NCBI GenBank assembly: GCA_942493075.1
Contig: OW818681.1
Span: 3,844,001 to 3,908,000, forward strand
DNA length: 64,000 bases
Source: JBBQYD01 sp942493075
GTDB taxonomy: Bacteria > Verrucomicrobiota > Verrucomicrobiia > Limisphaerales > UBA8199
Reading direction: 5' to 3'
Each line of letters starts with the position of its first letter. The first letter of the stretch is position 1. A program made the translations under genes and the position numbers. Below, piece after piece: positions 1 through 8,552 of the stretch. Below the pieces are notes generated by a model. The model worked only from the letters and a program-made list of their open reading frames with translations. It did not search any database and had not been told where the DNA came from.

Positions 1-125
1 AGCACGAGCGTAATCTGATATTCCGGATGAAAATGCCACGTGGCATTATAGCTGGCACCGCGAACCACCTCGCAGTGGAATGACTCCCCCTCGCGTTCAG
101 GCGTCTTTTCGAATAACGGTCGCAC
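1..125 (-). CDS. AraC-family transcriptional regulator, N-terminal part (truncated by window edge)
   Basis: Reading the minus strand gives an open frame with ESFHCEVVRG followed by WHFHPEYQITLVL. This is the cupin-like sensor start typical of AraC regulators (His-x-His-Pro-Glu-Tyr motif). The helix-turn-helix end lies outside the window. The chosen start is a GTG at 123-125, which gives VRPLFEKTPE at the N-terminus. No ATG is in frame, and the frame stays open upstream to about position 219, so a longer protein is possible. It presumably controls a sugar-related gene to the left. Family assignment rests on about 40 residues. Confidence 0.55.
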   Translation of the reverse strand, partial: MRPLFEKTPEREGESFHCEVVRGASYNATWHFHPEYQITLV

Positions 126-435
126 GCACTCAGCATAAGGCGGAAAAGCACGGGAGAAAAGCCCCGGAAACCCGATATGAAAAGTCCTCTTCCTAACAGG
201 AATAAAATACCGGCACAAAAGTATCCGTATGAAGCACAAACTGCGGAGCCGATCCTTGTAATAGCGAGTAGTATGCTGCGAAGGCACCGATTTGTTTATC
301 ACCATCAACATGGTGGGTCGCTGCGCGAAGAAAATCTACCAAGTGCACTTGCCCAAGGGGTTGTGGCAAGCGCGCTGGGAGAGGGACAAAGACGCTGGCA
401 GCGGGAGTCTTAAATGCTTCCCTGCCAGCGCATCC
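126..435. other. Intergenic gap, nothing recognised
   Basis: This 310-base stretch between the AraC-type gene and the RpiB-like gene holds only short open frames without recognisable domains or good ribosome-binding sites. I see no clear hairpin terminator or repeat shared with other parts of the window. Confidence 0.4.
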
Positions 436-888
436 CTAACGCCACCTTTGCAGACCCTCCAACTCGCGCATCCGGCTGACCTTTGGAAGTGAACGACCGG
501 CTTCAAACTCTGATTTAAGCCAGGCGGAGACGATACTCTTGGCGAGCTCAGGACCAATCACCCGAGCGCCCAATGTCATCACCTGAGCGTTGTTACTCTT
601 GCGCAACCGTTCCGCTGAATAAACATCATGACAAGTGCCCGCAAAAACCCCTTGAACCTTATTGGCAACCATGGCCATACCCAAGCCTGTGCCGCAAATG
701 AGAATCCCCCGCTCAAACTCCTCGGCTGCAATACGCTTCGCCAGGTTAAAGGCAATATCAGGATAATCCACCTTCTGACTACCCAAGGCATTCAGGTCCG
801 CCACCTCCACCCCGAGAGACTGCATCTGTTCGATCAGGATTTTCTTCAACTCGGTTCCGGCATCATCACAGTCAATGGCAATTTTCAT
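436..888 (-). CDS. rpiB: RpiB/LacAB-family sugar-phosphate isomerase
   Basis: A 150-residue cytoplasmic aldose-ketose isomerase of the RpiB/LacA/LacB family, which interconverts pentose (or tetrose/hexose) phosphates. The start MKIAIDCDD fits the family length; the open frame runs further upstream but overlaps the transporter gene. Visible motifs are GILICGTGLGMAMVANK (active-site Cys in ICGTG), a CHD triplet and LGARVIG. The usual DHAG near the N-terminus reads DDAG (Asp9 instead of His), so the substrate may not be ribose 5-phosphate. It is the last gene of the SorC-AraM-transporter operon, 10 bases after the upstream stop, which suggests it handles an imported sugar phosphate. Confidence 0.85.
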   Translation of the reverse strand: MKIAIDCDDAGTELKKILIEQMQSLGVEVADLNALGSQKVDYPDIAFNLAKRIAAEEFERGILICGTGLGMAMVANKVQGVFAGTCHDVYSAERLRKSNNAQVMTLGARVIGPELAKSIVSAWLKSEFEAGRSLPKVSRMRELEGLQRWR

Positions 889-898
889 AACAGTATGG

Positions 899-2314
899 TC
901 AGGATGGTTTGGAAGAAGAACTGAGTTCGCGGTCAACTCGCACCGGTGCCGGTTCCGCATCATCAGGCGAGCCGTAGCCGTGGACTTTAGCGGACCATGA
1001 TAAGCCGAAAAGCAGCGTTCCAACTCCAGCCAGCACCGTGAGCCAGGCCAGCCCAACGTTCCAACCGTAGCGGTGCACTAAAGCGCCCAATCCCCAGCCG
1101 GAAAGAATGGTGCTCGCATAAGCGAAAACGCCTGTGAAACCGATGGCTGTTGCAGCCAGGTGTTTGGTAGCCAGGTTGGCCGTCACCGTGCCCACCAGCG
1201 CTTGAGGGCCGTAGATGAAGAAACCAGCCAGGCAAAGCAGGAATGTGCTCAGCCCGATGGATCGAATTGGTAACTGCCAAAAGAGCAGAATGGAAACGCC
1301 AGCCAAACCCATGAAAATAAGGCAAACGCGCGCTCCACGTCCCCCAAAGAAACGGTCTGTGATCCAACCGCTGACCAGCATGCCGAGCACACCGGAGATC
1401 TCGAACGCTGCCACCATCCACCCGGCGTGGGTCAATCGCACTCCCTTCATCTCAGTGAGCAGCGTGGGACCCCAATCCAGCACCGCGTAACGCACGGTAT
1501 ATACGAAGAAATTAGCGATGGCGAGGAACCAGATGTACTTGTTGCGGAACACCTGTTTCAGCAGCGCCGAGGAAAAACCCTCCTTACCCACAGAGCCTCG
1601 GCTCGTGCCCTCGACCTCGGGCAAGCCCAATGATGGGGGCGTATCCCGCAAGGTCAGGAGGAGAAAGATCGTACAGAGAATGGCGAGCCCGGCGGGGACA
1701 AAGAAGCACAGCCGCCAGCTATAGGCCGCCAGATAACCGCAGAGAACCACAACCAGCCCCGCTCCTATTGAGTGAGAAGTGTTCCAGATGGAAAACTTGG
1801 TTGCCAATTCGCGCGGTGAAAACCAATGGGTCATGAGGCGGGCGCAGGGTGGGAATCCCATGCCTTGAACCAAGCCGTTGAGCATCCACAAGAGTCCCAG
1901 GGTGATCACGGCCGAACTGAACCCGAAGAAGATGTTCACGATCGCGGACATGAGCAATCCGGCGGCCATGAACGTTCGCGCATTCGCTCGATCACCTAGA
2001 AACCCATTGGCGAACTTGGATACACCATAGAGCAGTCCGTGAAGAGTCAGGAACAATCCCAAATCCGACTTGGTGATCCCCAAATCTCTGGCCATGGCAG
2101 GCATGGCTACGCTCAGGTTCTTGCGAACGAAATAGAACATGGCGTAGCCAATGATCGTGGAGATCAGTATGCGCCGTTGCCAATACTTGTATTGAGCCTT
2201 GATCTCCGCCGGATCGCTGAGCATCACCTCCGCCGGCGGCACCGGGGCGAAGATGCTCAACAGTGCAGGCAGCCGGGACTTCGGCAAACCCGCCGTCTCT
2301 TGCGGAGAACTCAT
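899..2314 (-). CDS. Organophosphate:phosphate antiporter (OPA family MFS), copy 2
   Basis: A 471-residue polytopic inner-membrane transporter. YWQRRILISTIIGYAMFYFV, then RKNLSVAMPAMARDLG and LGLFLTLHGLLYG are typical of the GlpT/UhpT (OPA) branch of the major facilitator superfamily, which exchanges phosphorylated sugars or glycerol phosphate for inorganic phosphate. About 12 hydrophobic segments follow a 45-residue soluble N-terminus. It is a tandem paralogue of the next upstream gene, sharing motifs such as DPAEIK and GMGFPPCAR, separated by 18 bases. Both lie in one operon with a dehydrogenase and an isomerase. The exact phosphorylated substrate cannot be read from the sequence. Confidence 0.9.
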   Translation of the reverse strand: MSSPQETAGLPKSRLPALLSIFAPVPPAEVMLSDPAEIKAQYKYWQRRILISTIIGYAMFYFVRKNLSVAMPAMARDLGITKSDLGLFLTLHGLLYGVSKFANGFLGDRANARTFMAAGLLMSAIVNIFFGFSSAVITLGLLWMLNGLVQGMGFPPCARLMTHWFSPRELATKFSIWNTSHSIGAGLVVVLCGYLAAYSWRLCFFVPAGLAILCTIFLLLTLRDTPPSLGLPEVEGTSRGSVGKEGFSSALLKQVFRNKYIWFLAIANFFVYTVRYAVLDWGPTLLTEMKGVRLTHAGWMVAAFEISGVLGMLVSGWITDRFFGGRGARVCLIFMGLAGVSILLFWQLPIRSIGLSTFLLCLAGFFIYGPQALVGTVTANLATKHLAATAIGFTGVFAYASTILSGWGLGALVHRYGWNVGLAWLTVLAGVGTLLFGLSWSAKVHGYGSPDDAEPAPVRVDRELSSSSKPS

Positions 2315-2332
2315 ATCATACCAGGGTGGTGC

Positions 2333-3694
2333 TCATGCGTAGCCATGCGGTTTGGCTCTCCAGCCCAATGCGCAAACAACGGTGCCTATTAGAGCGACAA
2401 TGATCATGCCAATAAACCCGGCATCCCATCCATAAGCATCAACCAGTTTGCCCAATCCCCAGCCAGAGAGCACCGTGCTGGCATACCCGAAGAGTCCGGT
2501 CAACCCCACGGCACTGGCAGCAGCGCGCTTGGTCGCGAGATTGGCCGCCGCGATACTAATCAGGCACTGCGGTCCATAAATGAAGAACCCCGAAGCACAC
2601 AGCAACACCGTGTTAAGCATCACCGATTTCCCAGCTATCTTCCAAAACAGGAAAACGGAGCATGCAGCAAAGAACATGTAAAAGACACATGACCGGAATC
2701 CGCGTCCCCCAAACAGCCGATCAGTGAGCCAGCCGCCGATAAGCGCGCCGGTCATGCCGGAGATTTCAAACGCGGCAACCATCCAACCCGCGTGGGTCAA
2801 CTGAATGCCCTTGGCCTGGGTCAGAAAAGTGGGGCCCCAATCCAGAACGGCATAACGCACGATGTAAACGAAGAAGTTGGCCACTGCCAGCAGCCAGATC
2901 CAGGGATTGCCGAACACGTGCTTTCTGGCAATCGCCTTCCAGTCCTCTGCGGATTCCTCAGCAGTCTGAGCGCGCGTGCCTTCGACTTCCGGAAGTCCCT
3001 TCGATGGCGGGGTGTCAGGCAAAGCGAACCAGAGAAACACACATACGAGGAAGGCAAGGGACGCTGGGACAAAAAAGCAGAGCCGCCAGTTGTGAAAATG
3101 AGCCAGCAGATACCCGCAAATGACGACGACCAAGCCGGCGCCAATATTGGTCGATGCGTTCCAGATCGACATCTTGGTGGCAAGTTGATTGGGAGGCACC
3201 CAATGGGTGACAGCCCGAGCGCAGGGCGGAAAACCCATTCCCTGGAACCAACCGTTGATCATCCAAAACACGCCCAGCGCGAACACGCCAGAGCTCAGTC
3301 CAAAGAACACATTCACGATGGCCGACAGCAACAATCCCGCGACCATGAAGGTTCGGGCATGGCAGCGGTCACCCAGAAATCCGTTGACCAGCTTAGCCAC
3401 GCCGTAGAGAACGCCATGCAAAGTGAGGAACAATCCCAACTCGGTCTTCTTAATGCCCAGGTCCTGTTCCATTATGGGCATGGCGATGCTCAGGTTCTTT
3501 CGGACAAAGTAGAAAGTGGCATAGCCTATAATGGTGGTGATAAGAACTCGCCTCTCCCAGTATCGGAACTGCGATTTAATCTCGGCGGGATCCGTGATCT
3601 TTACGTCCGCAGGGGGGGCGGGTTCGAACATGCGAAAGATAACCGGAAAACGCTTCTGCGGCTTCTCAGGCGCGACTTCAGTTGCGGTACTCAT
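2333..3694 (-). CDS. Organophosphate:phosphate antiporter (OPA family MFS), copy 1
   Basis: A 453-residue OPA-family major facilitator with the signature YFVRKNLSIAMPIMEQDLG and about 12 membrane segments. It resembles the downstream tandem copy along its whole length, so the pair arose by duplication. Its ATG overlaps the stop of the upstream AraM-like gene (ATGA, 3691-3694), implying translational coupling. Keeping two related antiporters suggests either two related substrates or import plus export. Direction and substrate are inference; the family call is secure. Confidence 0.9.
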   Translation of the reverse strand: MSTATEVAPEKPQKRFPVIFRMFEPAPPADVKITDPAEIKSQFRYWERRVLITTIIGYATFYFVRKNLSIAMPIMEQDLGIKKTELGLFLTLHGVLYGVAKLVNGFLGDRCHARTFMVAGLLLSAIVNVFFGLSSGVFALGVFWMINGWFQGMGFPPCARAVTHWVPPNQLATKMSIWNASTNIGAGLVVVICGYLLAHFHNWRLCFFVPASLAFLVCVFLWFALPDTPPSKGLPEVEGTRAQTAEESAEDWKAIARKHVFGNPWIWLLAVANFFVYIVRYAVLDWGPTFLTQAKGIQLTHAGWMVAAFEISGMTGALIGGWLTDRLFGGRGFRSCVFYMFFAACSVFLFWKIAGKSVMLNTVLLCASGFFIYGPQCLISIAAANLATKRAAASAVGLTGLFGYASTVLSGWGLGKLVDAYGWDAGFIGMIIVALIGTVVCALGWRAKPHGYA

Positions 3695-5064
3695 AAAGCT
3701 TTATCATCGGCGATGGGCCACAGTCCTTGAGGGCCAAAAATGTCATCCAGGCAGCCGTCCAATATGCCAAGGCGCGCCGCCAAATCGAGCACTGTAAACC
3801 GTCGGCGTATGCAGTAGGCGCCCCAGTAGGTTTGACGCAGCCGCTGGCGGGTAATTCCGATGTCCTCAGGCTCCACCGGTGACCCGGCCAACTGCAGCAT
3901 ATTCTTCAACACATCCAAGGGTAATAGCTGCTTCGCGAGCCGCTCCCGCAACTCGGGCCATACGGACTTTAGAAGGGTCAACTGATCGCGCAGATCTTCC
4001 GCCGTAATGTATTTAGCCTGCAACTCTTTGGTTGCGCCCGCCACCATGTCCGGGTCCTTCAACCACTCAGTAGCGCGTGCAACCCACGTGTCCAGCGAGG
4101 GCCATCGCGCCACCGTCTTTTCAGTGTCCAACTCCGAAACCGGGTACGCGAGCAATCGCTCATACAACGCCGTGACAGCGAGTGTTCCGATACCTACCTT
4201 GAAACCATGTGAGGGTGCTTTTCCATTGTGGGTATGATGCTGCATGTCCCACAAATGGCTGAACTGGTGCTCTGCCCCCGAGGCTGCCCGGCTCGATCGG
4301 CATGCTTGCATCGCGAAGCCACCCAGCATCAGTCCTTCAGTTAAGCGGCTTAGGGCGCTCTTGTCGCGGCCAAGCACACCTGCCGGATCCGATACCATCT
4401 CTCGAAGACGCCCTTGAACGATGTCCCAGGCCTGCTGATGCAACGGTTCCGTTCCAAGCGCATCCGCAAGCAGCCAGTCAGCTCCGGCAGGAACCTTCGC
4501 CAACAGATCGGTGTAGCCCCAGGAGTTCATCTTCCCAGGTGCCTGGCAAATCACATTCAGATCGGCAACAACAGCCGCGGGCGCCGGACAAACAAACGTC
4601 TGCTTCGCCCCCTTGTAGGTGATGGATGCTCCAAATGCAGTGTAGCCGTCCATCGAGGCCGCGGTTCCCACGCACATGTATTTGCGCCCGGTACGGTGCG
4701 CCGATAGCTTCGTCAAATCGTTTACCGTTCCTGAACCAATGGCGACTGGCACCGCTGAGTGTTCGCGCAATGACGCTTCCAATTTTTCAACGAACCGGTG
4801 CTCGGCGTATAGATCAGGGTCTTCAAAAACGAAGGGACTGAGCAGGGTGTGGCCGGCCTGGCGAAACGCTTCGGCTACTGCCGCGCCGGCTGCCTTGTAG
4901 GTGTTCGCATCGGCTACCAAAACGGCGGGTTGCTCGCCAAAACACGCCCTGAATACTGAAGGGGTGCGGGTGAGGACGTCTTCGCCAATCTCAAGAAAGC
5001 GTGTCTCCTGAGCGGCACTGAGAGCTTCCGTGAGTGAGACAGGTTTAGTTGTAAGGGGTTTCAC
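3691..5064 (-). CDS. araM: AraM/EgsA-family sn-glycerol-1-phosphate dehydrogenase-like protein
   Basis: A 457-residue NAD(P)- and metal-dependent dehydrogenase of the AraM/EgsA (glycerol-1-phosphate dehydrogenase) family, related to 3-dehydroquinate synthase and iron-type alcohol dehydrogenases. The dinucleotide-binding GSGTVNDLTK is at about 110-120, followed by CVGTAASMDGY. Candidate metal ligands are Asp186 (GYTDLLAK), His266 (GAEHQFSH) and His286 (PSHGFKVG). Bacterial AraM reduces dihydroxyacetone phosphate to glycerol 1-phosphate. Here the protein is somewhat longer than usual and sits between a SorC regulator and phosphate-ester antiporters, so a different polyol- or sugar-phosphate substrate is possible. 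The stop overlaps the next gene's start by four bases. Confidence 0.85.
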   Translation of the reverse strand: MKPLTTKPVSLTEALSAAQETRFLEIGEDVLTRTPSVFRACFGEQPAVLVADANTYKAAGAAVAEAFRQAGHTLLSPFVFEDPDLYAEHRFVEKLEASLREHSAVPVAIGSGTVNDLTKLSAHRTGRKYMCVGTAASMDGYTAFGASITYKGAKQTFVCPAPAAVVADLNVICQAPGKMNSWGYTDLLAKVPAGADWLLADALGTEPLHQQAWDIVQGRLREMVSDPAGVLGRDKSALSRLTEGLMLGGFAMQACRSSRAASGAEHQFSHLWDMQHHTHNGKAPSHGFKVGIGTLAVTALYERLLAYPVSELDTEKTVARWPSLDTWVARATEWLKDPDMVAGATKELQAKYITAEDLRDQLTLLKSVWPELRERLAKQLLPLDVLKNMLQLAGSPVEPEDIGITRQRLRQTYWGAYCIRRRFTVLDLAARLGILDGCLDDIFGPQGLWPIADDKAL

Positions 5065-5074
5065 AGGTTTCGGT

Positions 5075-6022
5075 CTATTGAGATTCCAAGAGAGACTTCG
5101 CGCCTTCGATATCGATAACTAACGACTTCAGCAGCCCACCGCGAATTGCTGCTGCGATAGCCCGGCTTCGATCGGCGCCTACCACAATGCCTACCACTTG
5201 GGGAACTCGCCTCAGATGCTCCAACTCGACGGCGATCACGCGCTCCCTCCACGGCGTATTGCATTCATTACCTTGAGCGTCGTAGAACCTGCCGCAGATC
5301 TCGCCAACCGCACCACTTGCAGCCAACTGCTCTTGTTCTGCGGCACTCAATACGCCACGATCTACAAAGACGGAGTTCCGCGGCGTGCCAATCCCAATCA
5401 GGGCAACATCGGCTGAACCCAGACGGTCCCAAACCTTTTGGATTTGGGCCAGGGCAAGGAAAGAATCACGGGTTTGCTTGTCTGGAACAAAAGCCGGAGT
5501 GTTGATGGTCAGGAAATTACCTCCCCAGCGCCGGGCGAGTTCCCGGCCCAGTTCGAACGCATCCACAGCGCCCACCGTTGAATCGACGCTGCCCATCCCC
5601 TGCACCAGCGTGGCGTGCTTGGCATGATCGGCAGCCACGTGCTGAACGAAATCACGCATGGTCCGGCCACCAGCGATGGCAACCACGTTTTCCGGATTCA
5701 CCAGGCCTGCCACAAAAGAGGCTCCGAAGTGGGCTACGGATAAACGTGCCTCCTCCTCGCTGCATCCGGCAGTGGTTTTAATCACCGCGCAGGCTTTGAG
5801 GTTATACTTATTCAGCAACCGCTTTTCCAGGTCCTGATCTCTGGGCTCATACTCCACTACCGAAATGCGAACGATCCCCCGCTCCCGCGCGGCAGCCAGC
5901 AATCGGGAAACCTTGGCTTGGGAGACTTTAACGAACTTGGCGACTTCGGCTTGCCCAAGGCCGTCCAGGTAATAGAGGCGAGCAGCGAGGCGTAGCTGGT
6001 CGTCTGAGTAAGGTTTCTGCAT
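5075..6022 (-). CDS. SorC/DeoR-type sugar-binding transcriptional regulator
   Basis: A 315-residue regulator of the SorC family. An N-terminal helix-turn-helix (GLGQAEVAKFVKVSQAKVSR, about residues 21-40) is followed by a sugar-phosphate-binding domain related to phosphosugar isomerases (VAIAGGRTMRDFV and ALIGIGTPRNSVFVDRG). Members sense phosphorylated sugars as effectors. It is the first gene of the five-gene minus-strand operon, 10 bases upstream of the AraM-like gene, so it probably controls that operon. A palindrome about 200 bases upstream is a candidate operator. Confidence 0.88.
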   Translation of the reverse strand: MQKPYSDDQLRLAARLYYLDGLGQAEVAKFVKVSQAKVSRLLAAARERGIVRISVVEYEPRDQDLEKRLLNKYNLKACAVIKTTAGCSEEEARLSVAHFGASFVAGLVNPENVVAIAGGRTMRDFVQHVAADHAKHATLVQGMGSVDSTVGAVDAFELGRELARRWGGNFLTINTPAFVPDKQTRDSFLALAQIQKVWDRLGSADVALIGIGTPRNSVFVDRGVLSAAEQEQLAASGAVGEICGRFYDAQGNECNTPWRERVIAVELEHLRRVPQVVGIVVGADRSRAIAAAIRGGLLKSLVIDIEGAKSLLESQ

Positions 6023-6342
6023 GTGATCTTAGGAGGTGGGGGTGGAATGCAGGATCATGAGAGGGAAAAGGCGTAAATATTCAGCCGCAGGCCAGGAAAC
6101 ATGACTCCAGCATGGCGGAGCCAAGAGGCACAGGCACGGCAGAACAGGAGCTGAGACATAACGGAGGAGAGGATAGAGAGGGGAGGGAGGCCGTCAACCT
6201 TTTTATTCCGCATGTTTATTCCTTAGCCCGAACTAAGGAATTCCCTTACACACGAAGATCTTAGGCGAAGCAAACGACCACGATGGCTGGAGCCTTGGTC
6301 AACTGGTCACAAGAAAAGCGGATTACAAAGAGACGTGACTCG
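6023..6342. other. Intergenic region upstream of the SorC operon
   Basis: About 320 bases without a gene. It contains a purine-rich tract at about 6163-6190 and the palindrome annotated separately at 6219-6248. The downstream end of the zinc-ribbon protein gene lies on the right, so the SorC operon promoter should be here. Confidence 0.5.
6219..6248. promoter_or_regulatory. Candidate SorC operator palindrome
   Basis: TTCCTTAG at 6219-6226 and CTAAGGAA at 6233-6240 form a perfect 8-base inverted repeat with a 6-base spacer. A second overlapping dyad (AAGGAATTCCCTT, 6236-6248) follows. It lies about 200 bases upstream of the SorC gene. Assignment as its operator is inference from position and symmetry. 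Confidence 0.4.
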
Positions 6343-7071
6343 TCAATCGACAACCGCAAGATCCATGTCCCGCGTGTAATAGAGGATACGACCGCAGTTG
6401 CTACAGGTCACAATGTCCTTTTGGGCCTGGCAAGAGACCAGCAGTTGAGGTGGCAGCTTCATATGGCACCCGCCGCAAACTCCTCGTTGAACGCCCACAA
6501 CCACGTTATCGCCCTTGCTCTTAAACAGGCGCTCATAACGTTCACGGGCACTAATCTCAACGGCAGCAGCCAATTGATCACGATCCCGCTCTAATTCCGC
6601 CAATTCGTTCCGAAGGTTCTGCTCCCGCTGGCCCAGTTGGGCAATCTGCTCTTCTGCAATTTTTTGAGAATCTTTGGATGCCTGGTTTGCGTGTGCCAGG
6701 TCTTTCTGAGCCTGCTCGGCCTGCTCCATCAGAGTGATCTCACGGTTCTCAATTTCGAAAATAGCGGCTTTGCAGGTCTCGATTTCCTTAGCCAGAGCGC
6801 GGTACTCCTCATTCTTGCGAGTTTGAAGCTGCTGATTGGCGTATCGAGTGATTTGCTCCTTCTTAGCTCCCACTTCCAGCTCAAGGTTCTTGCGATCTGA
6901 CTCTATCTGCTTGATTCGGTTCTTTACGCTATCCAAGGAAGACAGAGCAGCGGAGGCCTTGGCTTTAAGACTCTGGCGCTCGGGCTCAATGTGGGCGAAC
7001 TCAGCGCGCATCCGGTGTATCCTGCGGTCGCGATCCTGCAAGATCAGTAGTTTTTCAATCGCTTCGAGCAT
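6343..7071 (-). CDS. Coiled-coil protein with C4 zinc ribbon (COG1579/CdsZ-like)
   Basis: A 242-residue cytoplasmic protein. Residues about 10-170 are heptad-rich coiled coil (many Glu, Lys, Gln and Leu, for example NEEYRALAKEIETCKAAI). A C-terminal zinc ribbon follows, with CGGCHMKLPP and CSNCGRILYY supplying two CxxC pairs. Family members are widespread; chlamydial and related homologues have been linked to nucleic-acid binding. The start MLEAIEKLL was chosen over an in-frame ATG 18 codons upstream because the family begins there. It is monocistronic and divergent from the HtrA-type gene. Confidence 0.85.
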   Translation of the reverse strand: MLEAIEKLLILQDRDRRIHRMRAEFAHIEPERQSLKAKASAALSSLDSVKNRIKQIESDRKNLELEVGAKKEQITRYANQQLQTRKNEEYRALAKEIETCKAAIFEIENREITLMEQAEQAQKDLAHANQASKDSQKIAEEQIAQLGQREQNLRNELAELERDRDQLAAAVEISARERYERLFKSKGDNVVVGVQRGVCGGCHMKLPPQLLVSCQAQKDIVTCSNCGRILYYTRDMDLAVVD

Positions 7072-7289
7072 TGCTTTCCAGTGAGACTGGAGCGTCAGGT
7101 TATCTGGCACCAACCGCCAAGTCAATGAAAGCTGTCCGGGAAGTCAGGGAGAAGAGGGGGAAACTATGAAGATGCTCATCCTTGCTTTGATCCGCTTCCG
7201 CATAATCCACGGGTGATTCTTCATATGTATTTTTGTGGCGACGCCTGAATGGCTTTGGTATGTTGTAATTACCCTTTCAGGGTGCAAAC

Positions 7290-8543
7290 ATGTGGAATGG
7301 CCGAACCTTATTGCTGACGCTAATGCTGGGAGTTGAGGCGTTCCCTTGTTTTGCTGCGAGCAGTTCGAACCGTGCAGCCCGCCAGGCTGAACAACTCAAC
7401 CTGGCCTTCACCGCAGCGATCGAGAAGGCCATGCCTTCGGTAGTCGTCATCCTGGTGAAGCTGAATCCCGAAAAACAGCCTTCGGATGAGGTTCTCAGCA
7501 AGGACGATGATCCGAATGACAACCTGGACTCGGATTTCTGGCTGTACTATCGGAAGAAATTCTACGAGACCCCGCGGGAACGTGGGACTGGCCGTGGCTC
7601 CGGCCTGATCATCCGCAAGAATGGGTTCATTTTGACGAACCGTCACGTGGTAGAGGACGCCGAATCCATTCAGGTGCGCCTGCATGATGGGCGGGCCTTT
7701 CCGGCAAAAATCCACAGCCAGGATTCTCTTTCGGATTTGGCGATCCTCAAGATAGAGGCCGAAGAGCTGCCGGTGGCTAACCTGGGAAACTCGGATCAAC
7801 TCAAGGTTGGAGAGTTTGCGATGGCAATTGGCGCGCCTTACAGCTTCGATTACTCGGTCACTTTTGGACACATCAGCGCCAAGGGACGAGCTAACGTACT
7901 GCCCACCACCATGGGGGGGACCGTGATGGACCAGGATTACATCCAAACGGATGCCTTGATTAATCCAGGCAACAGCGGCGGCCCTTTGCTAAATATCCGA
8001 GGCGAGGTTGTCGGGATCAACACGTTAATCCAAGGCATGAACACAGGGATCGGGTTCGCTCTGCCGAGCCGTTTGGCGCGGGTTGTCTCTGACCAACTTA
8101 TCGCCACGGGCAAGTATTCCCGGCCCTGGATAGGATTGGAGATCCGCCAGTTGACTGATTTCCCGGAGCAACCCTCGAAGCCTGGCGCTAGTGCCGGGGT
8201 CGTTATTTTGAAGGTTCTGCCGAACGGCCCCGCCGCCGGATCCAATCTCAAGCCGGGTGACATCATTTTGCAGGTGGATGGCCGTGCTGTATCCACTCCG
8301 CAAGAACTCCGGCAGGCGGTCCGGACCCATCGGATCGGTCAAATCATCAGCTTTGAAGTGTGGCGCCAGGGACAACGCTTTGAGACGAGGATTAAAGCCG
8401 GGGAACTGGTTGAACCACAGGCTGAGTCGGATACCGAACCGGGACCAGATGCCCCCCCGGGCAAGGCCTATCCGAATGTGCGAAAGGAAATGACAGCCAT
8501 ACTCGATCAATTGCAGATTGCAGTTTCCGGTCGCCTCGGTTAG
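7290..8543 (+). CDS. HtrA/DegP-type trypsin-like serine protease with one PDZ domain
   Basis: A 417-residue exported protease of the S1C family that degrades or refolds damaged envelope proteins. It has a signal-peptide-like N-terminus (cleavage after about residue 22, CFA-AS). The catalytic triad is visible as His119 (LTNRHVV), Asp149 (SLSDLAIL) and Ser229 (NPGNSGGP). A single PDZ domain spans about 280-380 (GVVILKVLPNGPAAGSNLKPG). DegP has two PDZ domains; one resembles DegS. A ribosome-binding-like AGGGTG precedes the ATG. The gene is followed closely (9 bases) by pta. Confidence 0.93.
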   Translation: MWNGRTLLLTLMLGVEAFPCFAASSSNRAARQAEQLNLAFTAAIEKAMPSVVVILVKLNPEKQPSDEVLSKDDDPNDNLDSDFWLYYRKKFYETPRERGTGRGSGLIIRKNGFILTNRHVVEDAESIQVRLHDGRAFPAKIHSQDSLSDLAILKIEAEELPVANLGNSDQLKVGEFAMAIGAPYSFDYSVTFGHISAKGRANVLPTTMGGTVMDQDYIQTDALINPGNSGGPLLNIRGEVVGINTLIQGMNTGIGFALPSRLARVVSDQLIATGKYSRPWIGLEIRQLTDFPEQPSKPGASAGVVILKVLPNGPAAGSNLKPGDIILQVDGRAVSTPQELRQAVRTHRIGQIISFEVWRQGQRFETRIKAGELVEPQAESDTEPGPDAPPGKAYPNVRKEMTAILDQLQIAVSGRLG

Positions 8544-8552
8544 TTAACTGCC

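Noticed and set aside
2792..3730. A 312-codon plus-strand open frame opposite the OPA transporter.
   Set aside because: Antisense shadow of a well-supported membrane transporter gene.
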